Source: VXLM01 sp034421575
GTDB lineage: Bacteria; Chloroflexota; Dehalococcoidia; Lucifugimonadales; VXLM01
Length of the DNA stretch: 64,000 nucleotides
Reading direction: 5' to 3'
Assembly (NCBI GenBank): GCA_034421575.1
Contig: DAOUKG010000066.1
Coordinates: forward strand, 1 to 64,000
Part shown: positions 1 to 7,714 of the stretch, one piece after another
Position numbering within the stretch: the stretch's first letter is position 1
Layout of the letters: each line of letters opens with the position of its first letter
Notes under the pieces: model-generated
Told to the model about the DNA's origin: nothing
The model's input: only the letters and a program-made list of their open reading frames with translations
Databases searched by the model: none
Translations under genes and position numbers: made by a program

Positions 1-767
1 ACGTGAAGCTCGGTATCGGGATACTGCGCCACTATGCCGTTCATGAAGTCGAGGAACTCCCGTCGGCGCTTGCGGCGGTAGTGGCCCACCTTGACCTTGC
101 CCGTGTGCACCTCAAGGGCAGCGAACAGGGTCGTAGTGCCATGCCGCTTGTACTCGTGCGTATGTCCACGCACCGCATCGCCGTTGGGAAGACGCAGCCA
201 GCCCTGTGCCCGTTCCAGCGCTTGGATGGACGGCTTCTCATCGACACTGATCACTACCGCGTTTTCGGGCGGGTCAAGGTACAGCCCCACAATGTCCGCC
301 GCCTTTTGAGCGAACTGCGGATCGGTGCTCACGCAGTAGCTGCGCCGCCGTTGAAGGTGGATGCCGCGCTTGCGCAGAACCCGCCAGACATGTATCGCCG
401 ACACGTCGCCGAGCGCCTCGGACACCAGTTCACCCGTCCACGTCGTGTACCCGTTCGGCGGCGGTTCATCCAACAGGGCCAGAATGCGCCGCTCGGTCTC
501 CTCGCCGTACACCCGAGGCTTACCTGGGCGAGGAGCGTCGGCCAGCCCCTTCAATCTGTGCTTGGCGAACCGGGTGCGCCACTTGCTGACCGTGGCAGGG
601 CGGGTATGCAGCGCAGATGCGACATCCTTCGTCGTACTTCCCGTCGCGCATTCCAGCACGATACGGGCCCGCTGCACAAACCGTTGCTCGGTACTCGTCG
701 CACGCACCAAACTCTCCAACGTCGTCCGCTCGTCCTCAGTCAATTCGATAACCGTCGCTACAGCCAT
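1..767 (-). CDS. IS630-family transposase, partial (C-terminus beyond the window)
   Basis: The reading frame begins with ATG at 767 and stays open to the first base, giving 255 residues of a longer protein. The N-terminal ~110 residues resemble the helix-turn-helix domain of IS630/Tc1-like transposases (KDVASALHTRPATVSKW region). From about residue 165 the DDE domain begins with VVISVDEKPSIQAL, which carries the first catalytic Asp, followed by GTTTLFAALEVHTGKV. These motifs are characteristic of IS630-type enzymes that cut and paste DNA at TA targets. The remaining catalytic acids should lie outside the window, so intactness cannot be judged. A frame on the opposite strand covers the same bases but has no recognisable domain. 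Confidence 0.88.
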   Translation of the reverse strand, partial: MAVATVIELTEDERTTLESLVRATSTEQRFVQRARIVLECATGSTTKDVASALHTRPATVSKWRTRFAKHRLKGLADAPRPGKPRVYGEETERRILALLDEPPPNGYTTWTGELVSEALGDVSAIHVWRVLRKRGIHLQRRRSYCVSTDPQFAQKAADIVGLYLDPPENAVVISVDEKPSIQALERAQGWLRLPNGDAVRGHTHEYKRHGTTTLFAALEVHTGKVKVGHYRRKRRREFLDFMNGIVAQYPDTELH

Positions 768-776
768 GACACGAGC

Positions 777-803
777 GTATCATATAACGCCGTATAATGA
801 TAC
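777..803. repeat. Imperfect inverted repeat at the 5' side of the IS630 transposase
   Basis: GTATCAT (777-783) and ATGATAC (797-803) form a 7-bp inverted pair just upstream of the transposase start, in an AT-rich patch unlike the surrounding sequence. It lies between the transposase and the DM13 gene end at 810, so it may be the element's right end or its promoter/operator. The other end of the element is outside the window, so a terminal repeat cannot be confirmed. Confidence 0.35.
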
Positions 804-809
804 TAAATA

Positions 810-1406
810 CTAGTTCAGTGGCGCGACACTGAATACAACGTGGAATGGCTTGCAGTAGATGACTATTGAGCCGTAGTCTGCCACGTCGATGCTGTTCGGG
901 ATGGTGTAGTTCTGATTGCCGACATTCCCCTTCAGCTTGGCGATCTCCTCGTACCCTGCATCCACGTCGCCACGGCCCTGCGGGTCGTCGTGCTTGACCA
1001 ATAGGACACGAAGGTCAGGGCCGTTGGTGACCCTGAAGTCCTCGAAGCGAAGGACCTGGGCGCCGTCGGCCAGTCTGTAGACGGTAGCCGAGCCTTCTCC
1101 CTTGTGAAAGCTGTCACCGTCACGAAAGGTCCCGGACTTCAAGACGACGTTGGCAGCCTGCATCATTTCTTCCGGCATCTCTTCGTCCATCTTCGTCTCG
1201 ACCTTTGCCATAGTCATCATCACAGTCTCGGCTTCGGAACGAGAGATGTCCGCGGGGATCGTGGCGTTTTCCGTCAGGGGAAAGTCCTCGTTGACCTCGG
1301 TGTCCATGAATAGCGGCGCTATGAGCCACCAGCCAAACGCGACTAGAGGAATACCGACAACCAGTCCCGCGCCAAACCAGACCCATTTGTTTTTCAATGC
1401 GCTCAT
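810..1406 (-). CDS. DM13 domain membrane-anchored protein
   Basis: 198 residues. An N-terminal transmembrane segment (about residues 9-32, GAGLVVGIPLVAFGWWLIA) anchors an extracytoplasmic protein. After a linker, residues ~88-198 match the DM13 domain: GTFRDGDSFHKGEGSA, RFEDFRVTNGPDLRVLL, LKGNVGNQNYTIP and a C-terminal YGSIVIYCKPFHVVF strand carrying the single conserved Cys. DM13 domains are proposed to take part in redox or electron transfer at the cell surface; the substrate is unknown. The start ATG at 1406 has GGGAGG about 8 nt upstream. The gene is separated by 325 bp from pfk upstream and stops just before the IS630 element. Confidence 0.85.
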   Translation of the reverse strand: MSALKNKWVWFGAGLVVGIPLVAFGWWLIAPLFMDTEVNEDFPLTENATIPADISRSEAETVMMTMAKVETKMDEEMPEEMMQAANVVLKSGTFRDGDSFHKGEGSATVYRLADGAQVLRFEDFRVTNGPDLRVLLVKHDDPQGRGDVDAGYEEIAKLKGNVGNQNYTIPNSIDVADYGSIVIYCKPFHVVFSVAPLN

Positions 1407-1469
1407 GACATGCCTCCCTGATAGTGAAGATTATCGCTCACATTCATCCGGATCGACCTTGCCCATTAG

Positions 1470-1583
1470 TTGTAACTGTTCAGACTTCGTGAGAGCGCAC
1501 AACGCACACAGCCACCGTCATACCCACGAAAGCGGGTATCCACAGGGGTGGAGGATGTTCGTCTCATCAACTCTGAACAATTG
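1470..1583. mobile_element. Family A MITE-like element, copy A1
   Basis: A 114-bp intergenic block with inverted ends: TAACTGTTCAGA near 1473 and TCTGAACAATT near 1572. The interior holds the core CCGTCATACCCACGAAAG followed by a hairpin GCGGGTATCC. CCATTAG occurs directly on both sides (1463-1469 and 1584-1590), like a target duplication. Related copies lie at 41682, 47670, 48341 and 59188. There is no coding capacity. The rest of the 1407-1732 gap shows no other recognisable feature. Confidence 0.6.
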
Positions 1584-1732
1584 CCATTAGCTCCAAAGTC
1601 CTTAGTTTGCGGACATTATCTTGAAATTCTAAACGTATCGGGAGTCCTCCGAGTTGCTTGATGTCGGAGTGGAATCGTGCCTTTTCAATATGATTCTATC
1701 AGGTAAGTTTGGCAATCATCGAATATGGGAAG

Positions 1733-2917
1733 TCACATAATCCTGCCAAATTTGGGTAGAGCTTCTCCGATGAGTGGACGAGCGTATTCAAGGAACGCAT
1801 CGTTCGGAAATCCTTTGGAGTCCAGGTAGGTTGGCGGTATGGTCTTGTGAGCGCCGGCTACCAGCGCCAGGGGTGACACGCCTGTCTCTGACTCGTACGG
1901 ATCATCTTTGATACGGACGAGGGAGACCATCTGCTCCGTTTCGCCGTCGAGTGCCCGACGTACGGCGACACGTCCCACCTCTTCGGCCTCAAGGGCATCC
2001 ACCGATGAGACCAGCTGGACCATAGACCGTTGAATGCTCCCGGGCCGGTCGTATCGGACTCGTACATTCAAATGGCTCGCAATCAGCGTAGTCAGGTACC
2101 GTCCCGCGCCTTCATGGTACTCATGGCCGAAGTCGTCGACGTACAGGGGAGGCGCGCCACCGCCGAGTGGACTGCCTTCGGCATCGCGCACATTTTCCTG
2201 CACAACGGCCACCGCGAACCCGTAAAGCCGAAAAGCTCTCTCGATCTTAGGGAGGAACTGAGCCGAGTCGAAGGGTGCCTCCGGCGTTACGACCACGTGC
2301 GGTGGGTCCTGCTCGTCTCGCTTGCCCAGCACGGACGCCGCCGCGAGCCAGCCGGAGTCTCGTCCTGCGACCTCGAGGACGGTTATCGGCGCCGCTGGTC
2401 CCATGGCTTCGGCGTCACGGCCCGCCCCCTGTGTCGCCGCTGCAACGAATCTTGCCGCGCTGCCATAGCCGGGGGAGTGGTCCGTGCAGACGAGGTCGTT
2501 GTCGACGGTCTTGGGAACGAGCATCACGTTCAAGTCAAGACCGGCGTCATGCGCCGCCTTGGCGACCGCCAAGGCCGTCGAAGCAGAGTCGTTTCCCCCT
2601 ATGATGATACAGTGCGTGATGCTGTGCCGTTCGATGATTTCGGTCACTCGGGGCAGATCTGAGTCCGTCAGTTTACTTCGGGTCGTGCCGAGCGCCGCAC
2701 CCGGCGAGGCGGCGATGGAAGGCCACCTGCTCGGCAAGACGCCGGCGAGGTCAACAATCCGATTTGCGAGCACCCCATCGGTCCCGTACCGGGAACCGAG
2801 AATCCCGGCGAACGCTCCCGACTTGGAGGCCTCGTCAAACACTCCGAAAAGGCTTCTGTTGATGACCGGCGTGGGGCCGCCCGACTGCATGACCAGCAAG
2901 TTCTTGACAGTACTCAT
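1733..2917 (-). CDS. 6-phosphofructokinase, pyrophosphate-type signature
   Basis: 394 residues; phosphorylates fructose 6-phosphate in glycolysis. The phosphofructokinase fold is shown by SGGPTPVIN at the N-terminus, GGNDS (residues 107-111), PKTVDND (135-141) with the catalytic Asp, and EVAGRDSGWLAA. In ATP-dependent bacterial enzymes the two key positions read GGDGS and PGTIDND. Asn/Asp after GG and Lys before TxDND are typical of pyrophosphate-dependent enzymes, so PPi is the probable phosphoryl donor and the reaction may be reversible. It is the last gene of a minus-strand run with lactate permease and a small membrane protein, ending 10 bp after the latter's stop, which suggests a link between lactate uptake and gluconeogenic or glycolytic flux. 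Donor specificity is inferred from motifs only. Confidence 0.87.
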   Translation of the reverse strand: MSTVKNLLVMQSGGPTPVINRSLFGVFDEASKSGAFAGILGSRYGTDGVLANRIVDLAGVLPSRWPSIAASPGAALGTTRSKLTDSDLPRVTEIIERHSITHCIIIGGNDSASTALAVAKAAHDAGLDLNVMLVPKTVDNDLVCTDHSPGYGSAARFVAAATQGAGRDAEAMGPAAPITVLEVAGRDSGWLAAASVLGKRDEQDPPHVVVTPEAPFDSAQFLPKIERAFRLYGFAVAVVQENVRDAEGSPLGGGAPPLYVDDFGHEYHEGAGRYLTTLIASHLNVRVRYDRPGSIQRSMVQLVSSVDALEAEEVGRVAVRRALDGETEQMVSLVRIKDDPYESETGVSPLALVAGAHKTIPPTYLDSKGFPNDAFLEYARPLIGEALPKFGRIM

Positions 2918-2927
2918 GGGATCGTGC

Positions 2928-3080
2928 CTAGAAGGAGATGGCCGCCGCGACCGCCGCCGCGGCCATGATGGCTAGCGCGAGAATCGTCACGACCATGTCT
3001 TCAAGAGTCACTGCGCCGATATACAACAGCGGGAAATCCGCCGCCATGACCCAGAGGGCAATCTCCCGCAGTTTCGACAT
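2928..3080 (-). CDS. Small membrane protein (50 residues) between lctP and pfk
   Basis: An ATG at 3080 opens a 50-residue frame (MSKLREIALWVMAADFPLLY...) that starts 5 nt after the lactate permease stop and ends 10 nt before the phosphofructokinase start. Nearly the whole protein is hydrophobic: two likely membrane segments, about residues 8-24 and 28-48, the latter rich in Ala, Ile and Val. GGGAG lies about 17 nt upstream, so translation may be coupled to lctP. No family is recognised. Placement exactly in the junction and full use of the space support it as a real gene, perhaps an accessory subunit of the transporter. A longer frame in the same phase reaches upstream inside lctP but is an overlap artefact. 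Confidence 0.6.
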   Translation of the reverse strand: MSKLREIALWVMAADFPLLYIGAVTLEDMVVTILALAIMAAAAVAAAISF

Positions 3081-3085
3081 GCTTA

Positions 3086-4759
3086 TCACTGCTTGTCTCC
3101 CAAGAGGTTGATGATTATCCATGCCTGAATTCCGGCGACGAGGACGAGGATCAGGCAGTAGGGGATGGTCTTCATGAGAACCTCGCGCTCCCGCCCTCCG
3201 AGTCCGACGACTGCGGTGCCGGCCATGACTTTCGACATTGCGACGGAGGAACCCAGAGAGCCTCCTATCGACTGGGTGGCGGCAATGGCGACGAGGCCTA
3301 TGCCGAGAGCCGCCGCCGTTTCCACCTGGAGCGCTCCGAACATGGCGTTGGAGTTGGTGTTGCTGCCCGTCATGAAGGCCCCGAGCACTCCTATGTACGG
3401 TGAGAATATCGGGAAGAGCGTGCCCGTCCCCTTTGCGATGGCGGAGCCGAGCAGGGCCGTCATGCCCGTGTCCGTCATGACCAGGGCCATCATCACCATG
3501 GTGGCCACTCCGACGCTGTTCGATATGACCTGTTCGTAGGTCTTGCGGGCCGCAGGCAGAAGAATGTCCGGTCTCCACAGGCCACGCGCGCGGTATACCA
3601 CGTAGGCGATCAACAGCGACGCCACAATCAACGGAGCCGGATGGTTCAGGAGCTTGATTTTCGCGTAGCCGTCGCGTCCTTCGGCGGCAAATCCGAGTTC
3701 GGTCTCAATTGGAGGATAGTCAAGTCCGAAATACAGGCTCGACCCCAGTTCACGGACTGCGGGAAGCTGTGACAGCAGGCTGAGACCGAATAGCACGTAG
3801 TAGGGCAAAAAGGCTGTGTGGAAGCCGATGCCACCGGCCTTCTCGCCGTGCTGTCCAGCATCAGGCTCGGAAGTGTTCTTCTCGCCGAGAAGCCCAGCAG
3901 AAGGATCGGGAATGTTCTTCTCGCCGAAAAGCCCGAAGAGGGGCAATCGGGAGATCAGCCAGCCGACGACACACCCGGTGAGACCGGCGACGATCGAGGC
4001 CACCTGAAACGCTCCGAGGAACGCGGTGATCCAGAGTCCGAGCGCCATGCACGCGCCCATCACCAGGATGGCGAAGGCCCCTCGCCTCACGGAGGCGAAG
4101 CCGCCCTGCAGGTGCGCGACCGCGAAGCCCGTGAGGATCGTGGGTATGGCGAACATCGCCGCCATCTGGACGCCGAGCGTTCTTTCGTCGAGTCCGCTCA
4201 CCAGTTGAATGGTGTAGAAGGACGAACCAAGTGAACCGAAGGTGACCGCCCACGCGTGCCCGACAAGCGTGATCGCAACCGCCGTCGCCGGACGAAAGCC
4301 GATCATCACCATGAACGGGGCAACGACGGCTATTGGAAGGCCGAACCCGGCGACTCCCTGAATCAGCCCTGAGAATGCCCAGCCGACGACGAGCGCCTGC
4401 GCCAGTGGGTCTCGGACCAGCCCGGTGATGGTCGTGCCGATCACAGAGATGCCATCGATCCTCTCGATGACGTTGTACAGCATCACCGAAGTCCAGATGA
4501 TGGTCAGAACGAACAGGCTCAGGCTCAGGCCCTTGGAGCTGCTGATCGCCAGTACGTTCTCGTCGGCCCCGAAGACGAGCAGGGCGAGTCCCGTCGCGGC
4601 AAGCCAGGACACTGCGCCCGCCTTCGGGGCGCTCCACTTGAGGGCAGAGACGAGCATCGTGACAATGAGAATGGCTATGGGAACGGCGGCGAGAACGACG
4701 TTGAGGACAGTAAGTTCCGGGCCGTTTGAGGGCACTTGTGGTAGTGTTCCGTTTCCCAA
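3086..4759 (-). CDS. lctP: L-lactate permease (LctP family)
   Basis: 557 residues from a TTG at 4759 (a GTG at 4735 would give 549). A polytopic inner-membrane carrier with roughly 12-14 hydrophobic segments and LctP-family signatures such as AFSGLIQGVAGFGLPIAVVA, GHAWAVTFGSLGSSF and a C-terminal GALQVETAAALGIG. The family imports lactate or glycolate with protons. A cytosolic loop around residues 275-310 contains a degenerate tandem repeat (FGEKNIPDPSAG, LGEKNTSEPDAG, HGEKAGG). The gene follows the DUF885 gene by 72 bp and is followed at once by a small membrane protein and phosphofructokinase, so these likely share a transcript. Confidence 0.9.
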   Translation of the reverse strand: MGNGTLPQVPSNGPELTVLNVVLAAVPIAILIVTMLVSALKWSAPKAGAVSWLAATGLALLVFGADENVLAISSSKGLSLSLFVLTIIWTSVMLYNVIERIDGISVIGTTITGLVRDPLAQALVVGWAFSGLIQGVAGFGLPIAVVAPFMVMIGFRPATAVAITLVGHAWAVTFGSLGSSFYTIQLVSGLDERTLGVQMAAMFAIPTILTGFAVAHLQGGFASVRRGAFAILVMGACMALGLWITAFLGAFQVASIVAGLTGCVVGWLISRLPLFGLFGEKNIPDPSAGLLGEKNTSEPDAGQHGEKAGGIGFHTAFLPYYVLFGLSLLSQLPAVRELGSSLYFGLDYPPIETELGFAAEGRDGYAKIKLLNHPAPLIVASLLIAYVVYRARGLWRPDILLPAARKTYEQVISNSVGVATMVMMALVMTDTGMTALLGSAIAKGTGTLFPIFSPYIGVLGAFMTGSNTNSNAMFGALQVETAAALGIGLVAIAATQSIGGSLGSSVAMSKVMAGTAVVGLGGREREVLMKTIPYCLILVLVAGIQAWIIINLLGDKQ

Positions 4760-4831
4760 GCGAGGAGTGGTCGGATTGTAGTGAGGGGCTGAAACGGTGT
4801 CAACATGGACAGCCGGCCCGCAGGTCCTGCG

Positions 4832-6484
4832 CTAGAGCGGGGTTCCCGCCGAACTTCCCAACATTGCCTCCCGCACCAGGGGAATCGGAGGAGCGCCGAA
4901 CGACAGCAGCCCGTCGTGGAATTCCTTGAGGTGGAAGTCCGGACCCTTTACGTCCCTGTATTCGTCCCGCAGCTTCATGATTTGGAGCTTGCCGAGGGTG
5001 TAATTCAAGTACATGGGATCAAAGGTACCCCGAATGGCCTCGCACTCTGCCGACAGTGGATCGAGATAGGCCTGCTCCATGAAGAAGCGTTTCGCCTCTT
5101 CGACGGTCATGCCCTGCGTGTGCATCCGGATCGAGCACAGGAACCGGCAATTCCTCAGCAGCGCTTCCATGAGCTGCATGGCATGGACGCGCTTGTCGTT
5201 CGACCCGAATCCCTGGTCGATCATCATCTCTTCGGTGTAGTGCGCCCAGCCCTCCCAGAAGGAATACGCTCCAAAGAGGAGACTGATCTTTGACGAGGCG
5301 TTCTTGGAGTGAAGATGATGGACGAAGTGACCGGGGTAGGCCTCGCGCACCGTCACGGTCCTCAGCAGGGGGTAGTTGAAGCTCGTGAGCCACTCGTCCT
5401 TTTGAGCGTCCGTCCACGCCGCATCGACGGGCGTAACGTAGTAGTTCGCCTCATCGGCAACCGGCTCGAACACACCCGGCAGATCCATCGCGGCGAATGC
5501 CCACCGCATGAAGGCGGGAGTTTCTTTCACGATGCATGGCGCCGCCGAGGGAATCGAGACCAAGTCATGCTCCATCACAAAGTCACGAACGTCTGCGAGG
5601 GTACCCCTCGTTTCGGCGGTGAGCATGGAAGCGGCCGGATGGTTCTTCTTGGTCTCCTGCAGCAGCGATGCGACGTCACCGTCGGGCGATATGTCCACTG
5701 CGAGTTTGCGGAGATGGATGAGGTTTCGGTGAAGGTCCTGTTCTCCAACACGTTCAAGATAGTCGATGGGAAGATCGACCATTTCACCGTGCTCAAGCAG
5801 CCAGCGGAAATGGGTCGACCCGATGGCGAAATCAGGAGGCGATGATTCGAGCATAGTCCTCAGGTGGTCAACGAAGGACTGAACAGCCAGGGAAGCGGCA
5901 CTGCGAGCGCTATCGAAATGTGTAAATGTCGTACCGTCGACGAGCTTCGCCACGTGGCCCGCGAGGTCGGTGTCGTAGAAGCTCTTCATGCCTTCGTAGG
6001 CGTCGATGCTCGCCTCGATGACCGGCCTGCCGATGTTAGGGTCAAGGCCGAACTGCAGCGCCTCAAGGAATCCTGGGACCTTCGCAAGTGTCGACGTAAG
6101 TCCCTCGATCCTATCGTTGGCAGGCGCGTAGTCCCGCAGGATGTAGTTGCTCACGTCGATGTGGTAGAGCGCGTCCATCGGCCATCGACTGTAGGCTTCA
6201 AGTTCGGCCAGACGGAATTTCTCACCGCGAACCGCTGACGTGAGGATGCGCCTGTCGAATCTGCGATTCTCTGAAAGCAGGTCATCGGAGAATCTGTGCA
6301 GCTCCACAAGCTGGGTCTCCAGCTCTCTCACGCGTGCGCTGATTGACGTTGCGGAGATGTCCGTCATCCCACCGTCGTAGTCGTGCAGACCCTCTCTTGA
6401 CGCCCTGTCCGGATAGTACCGCCAGGTTGCGTTCAGGATTCGCCCCGCGATGTCATCGAATTCTCGTTCTGCTGAAGAGATCAT
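4832..6484 (-). CDS. DUF885 family protein, putative metallopeptidase-like
   Basis: 550 residues from ATG at 6484 (a TTG at 6511 in frame would overlap the upstream gene). The family is helical and widespread in Chloroflexota and actinobacteria; some members are predicted zinc carboxypeptidase-like enzymes. The expected motif HExxPGHxxQ is seen as REAYPGHFVH (about residues 380-389), so the first His is replaced by Arg, while EGWAHYTEE follows about 30 residues later as in the family. The missing His may mean altered metal binding or loss of activity. No signal peptide is evident, so the protein is probably cytoplasmic. It starts 10 nt after the FAD oxidoreductase stop, indicating co-transcription. 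Confidence 0.8.
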   Translation of the reverse strand: MISSAEREFDDIAGRILNATWRYYPDRASREGLHDYDGGMTDISATSISARVRELETQLVELHRFSDDLLSENRRFDRRILTSAVRGEKFRLAELEAYSRWPMDALYHIDVSNYILRDYAPANDRIEGLTSTLAKVPGFLEALQFGLDPNIGRPVIEASIDAYEGMKSFYDTDLAGHVAKLVDGTTFTHFDSARSAASLAVQSFVDHLRTMLESSPPDFAIGSTHFRWLLEHGEMVDLPIDYLERVGEQDLHRNLIHLRKLAVDISPDGDVASLLQETKKNHPAASMLTAETRGTLADVRDFVMEHDLVSIPSAAPCIVKETPAFMRWAFAAMDLPGVFEPVADEANYYVTPVDAAWTDAQKDEWLTSFNYPLLRTVTVREAYPGHFVHHLHSKNASSKISLLFGAYSFWEGWAHYTEEMMIDQGFGSNDKRVHAMQLMEALLRNCRFLCSIRMHTQGMTVEEAKRFFMEQAYLDPLSAECEAIRGTFDPMYLNYTLGKLQIMKLRDEYRDVKGPDFHLKEFHDGLLSFGAPPIPLVREAMLGSSAGTPL

Positions 6485-6494
6485 GGGCGAGGCA

Positions 6495-7610
6495 CTAGGC
6501 GAATCTGTCAAGTGTCAGGCCATCTATAGGCGCGCTGGGAGGCATTCCAAGCACGAGGTCCGCGGTGACCTTCCCGGTTCCGGGACCGAGATAGATGCCC
6601 TGACGTCCCCCGCCCGTTGCCAGGAAGACGCCCTCCCAGCCGGGCACGGGGCCAAGCAGCAGCGCCTTGTCCGGGGTCACGGGGCGGAGGCAAGCCGTCT
6701 GCATCACGAGCCGCGCGTCGGCGATGTAGGGGAGCATGTGAGTTGCGGAGCGCATGATTTCCGCTCCGGCTTCGGCGGTCGTGGACTCATCGAATCCTGC
6801 CTCCTCTTCGGTCGTTCCCGTCCATATTAGGCCGTCGGGCTTCGAGGTGGCGTACTGAGACGCCCACGAAATCGACGCGGGAATCGGCGGTCCGGGCGCC
6901 CACATTCGCAGAATTTGGCCCTTGAGTGGCTCGATGGGTATCTTGACGCCGAGCCATTCGGAGGCGCGGTCCATCCATGGACCTGCTGCCAGCACGACCC
7001 GCTCCGAATGAATCGCGCCATCGGCGAGGGTCACTCCGGTCACCTTCCTGTCGCTGCCGAGCAGGCCCATAGCCGTGCCCATGCGGATGGTCATTCCCTG
7101 ACGCTCCGCAAGACGGGCCAACGCCATCGTGAGACGTTGAGGGTGGAGGTAGGTGTTGCCTTCTGTTATGACGGCTCCGAGGATGGCGGGATTTATTCTT
7201 GGCTCAATCTTCAGCACTTCGGATGAGGAGGCCCAGCGAGTTGGGGTGCCGACCTCCCGCTCCTGCCATGCCATGTTGGCCCTTGCGGCCGCGGCCTCAT
7301 CGTCCGTGAAGGCCAGGGAAATGACCGGCTTCGTGCGGTATTCGACGTCGATGTCGTCTTGGTCCGAGAGTGTGTCCTTCAGTTCCGCGTGAAGTACCGC
7401 GCTCAGAGCGGCAAGGTGGTGGTTGGCGTCCGGGGTGCCGCTACGGCCGAGGTGTCCTATGCCTCCATACGCGAATCCTGACGCATGACCGGCAACGTGG
7501 TCTCTCTCCACGACCACGCAGGAAGCGCCCTGGCGCGTCAAATAGTAGGCGGTGGCGATACCGGCCATTCCGCCTCCTACGATCACAACGTCCGTACTGT
7601 CCGACGGCAT
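6495..7610 (-). CDS. FAD-dependent oxidoreductase (DAO family)
   Basis: 371 residues. The N-terminal dinucleotide-binding motif VVIVGGGMAGIATAYYL, followed by VVVERD, defines the FAD site, and the DAO fold continues with VLAAGPWMDRASEWLG, RPVTPDKALLLGPVPG and a C-terminal GGGRQGIYLGPGTGKVTADLV. Members oxidise amino acids, sarcosine, glycine or related amines with FAD. The substrate cannot be read from sequence. ATG at 7610 is preceded by GGAGG at 7-nt spacing. It is the first gene of the run FAD oxidoreductase, DUF885, lctP, small membrane protein, pfk. An inverted repeat lies 19-44 bp upstream of the start. Confidence 0.86.
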   Translation of the reverse strand: MPSDSTDVVIVGGGMAGIATAYYLTRQGASCVVVERDHVAGHASGFAYGGIGHLGRSGTPDANHHLAALSAVLHAELKDTLSDQDDIDVEYRTKPVISLAFTDDEAAAARANMAWQEREVGTPTRWASSSEVLKIEPRINPAILGAVITEGNTYLHPQRLTMALARLAERQGMTIRMGTAMGLLGSDRKVTGVTLADGAIHSERVVLAAGPWMDRASEWLGVKIPIEPLKGQILRMWAPGPPIPASISWASQYATSKPDGLIWTGTTEEEAGFDESTTAEAGAEIMRSATHMLPYIADARLVMQTACLRPVTPDKALLLGPVPGWEGVFLATGGGRQGIYLGPGTGKVTADLVLGMPPSAPIDGLTLDRFA

Positions 7611-7628
7611 CTCATGGCCTCCAAAACG

Positions 7629-7654
7629 ATTCTGTCAGAATTGTGACACAGAAT
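7629..7654. promoter_or_regulatory. Near-palindrome upstream of the FAD oxidoreductase
   Basis: ATTCTGTCA (7629-7637) faces TGACACAGAAT (7644-7654), an inverted repeat interrupted by two extra bases. It lies 19-44 bp before the start of the minus-strand operon. The position fits an operator for a dimeric repressor. It could instead be a weak terminator of htrA, although no uridine tract follows. Confidence 0.3.
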
Positions 7655-7714
7655 GTGCGGGGTCGCACAGCCCGCGCACGATGCAAGACGGAAGAGCGTT
7701 GACTGCATCAGGAG

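Noticed and set aside
3..797. A 264-residue open frame on the plus strand at the left edge
   Set aside because: It has no recognisable domain and lies opposite a clear IS630-type transposase frame with HTH and DDE motifs.
2928..3578. A 216-residue minus-strand frame ending with the small membrane protein
   Set aside because: Its upstream part overlaps lctP in another frame and is His/Gly/Arg-rich; only the last 50 residues, from 3080, look like a protein.
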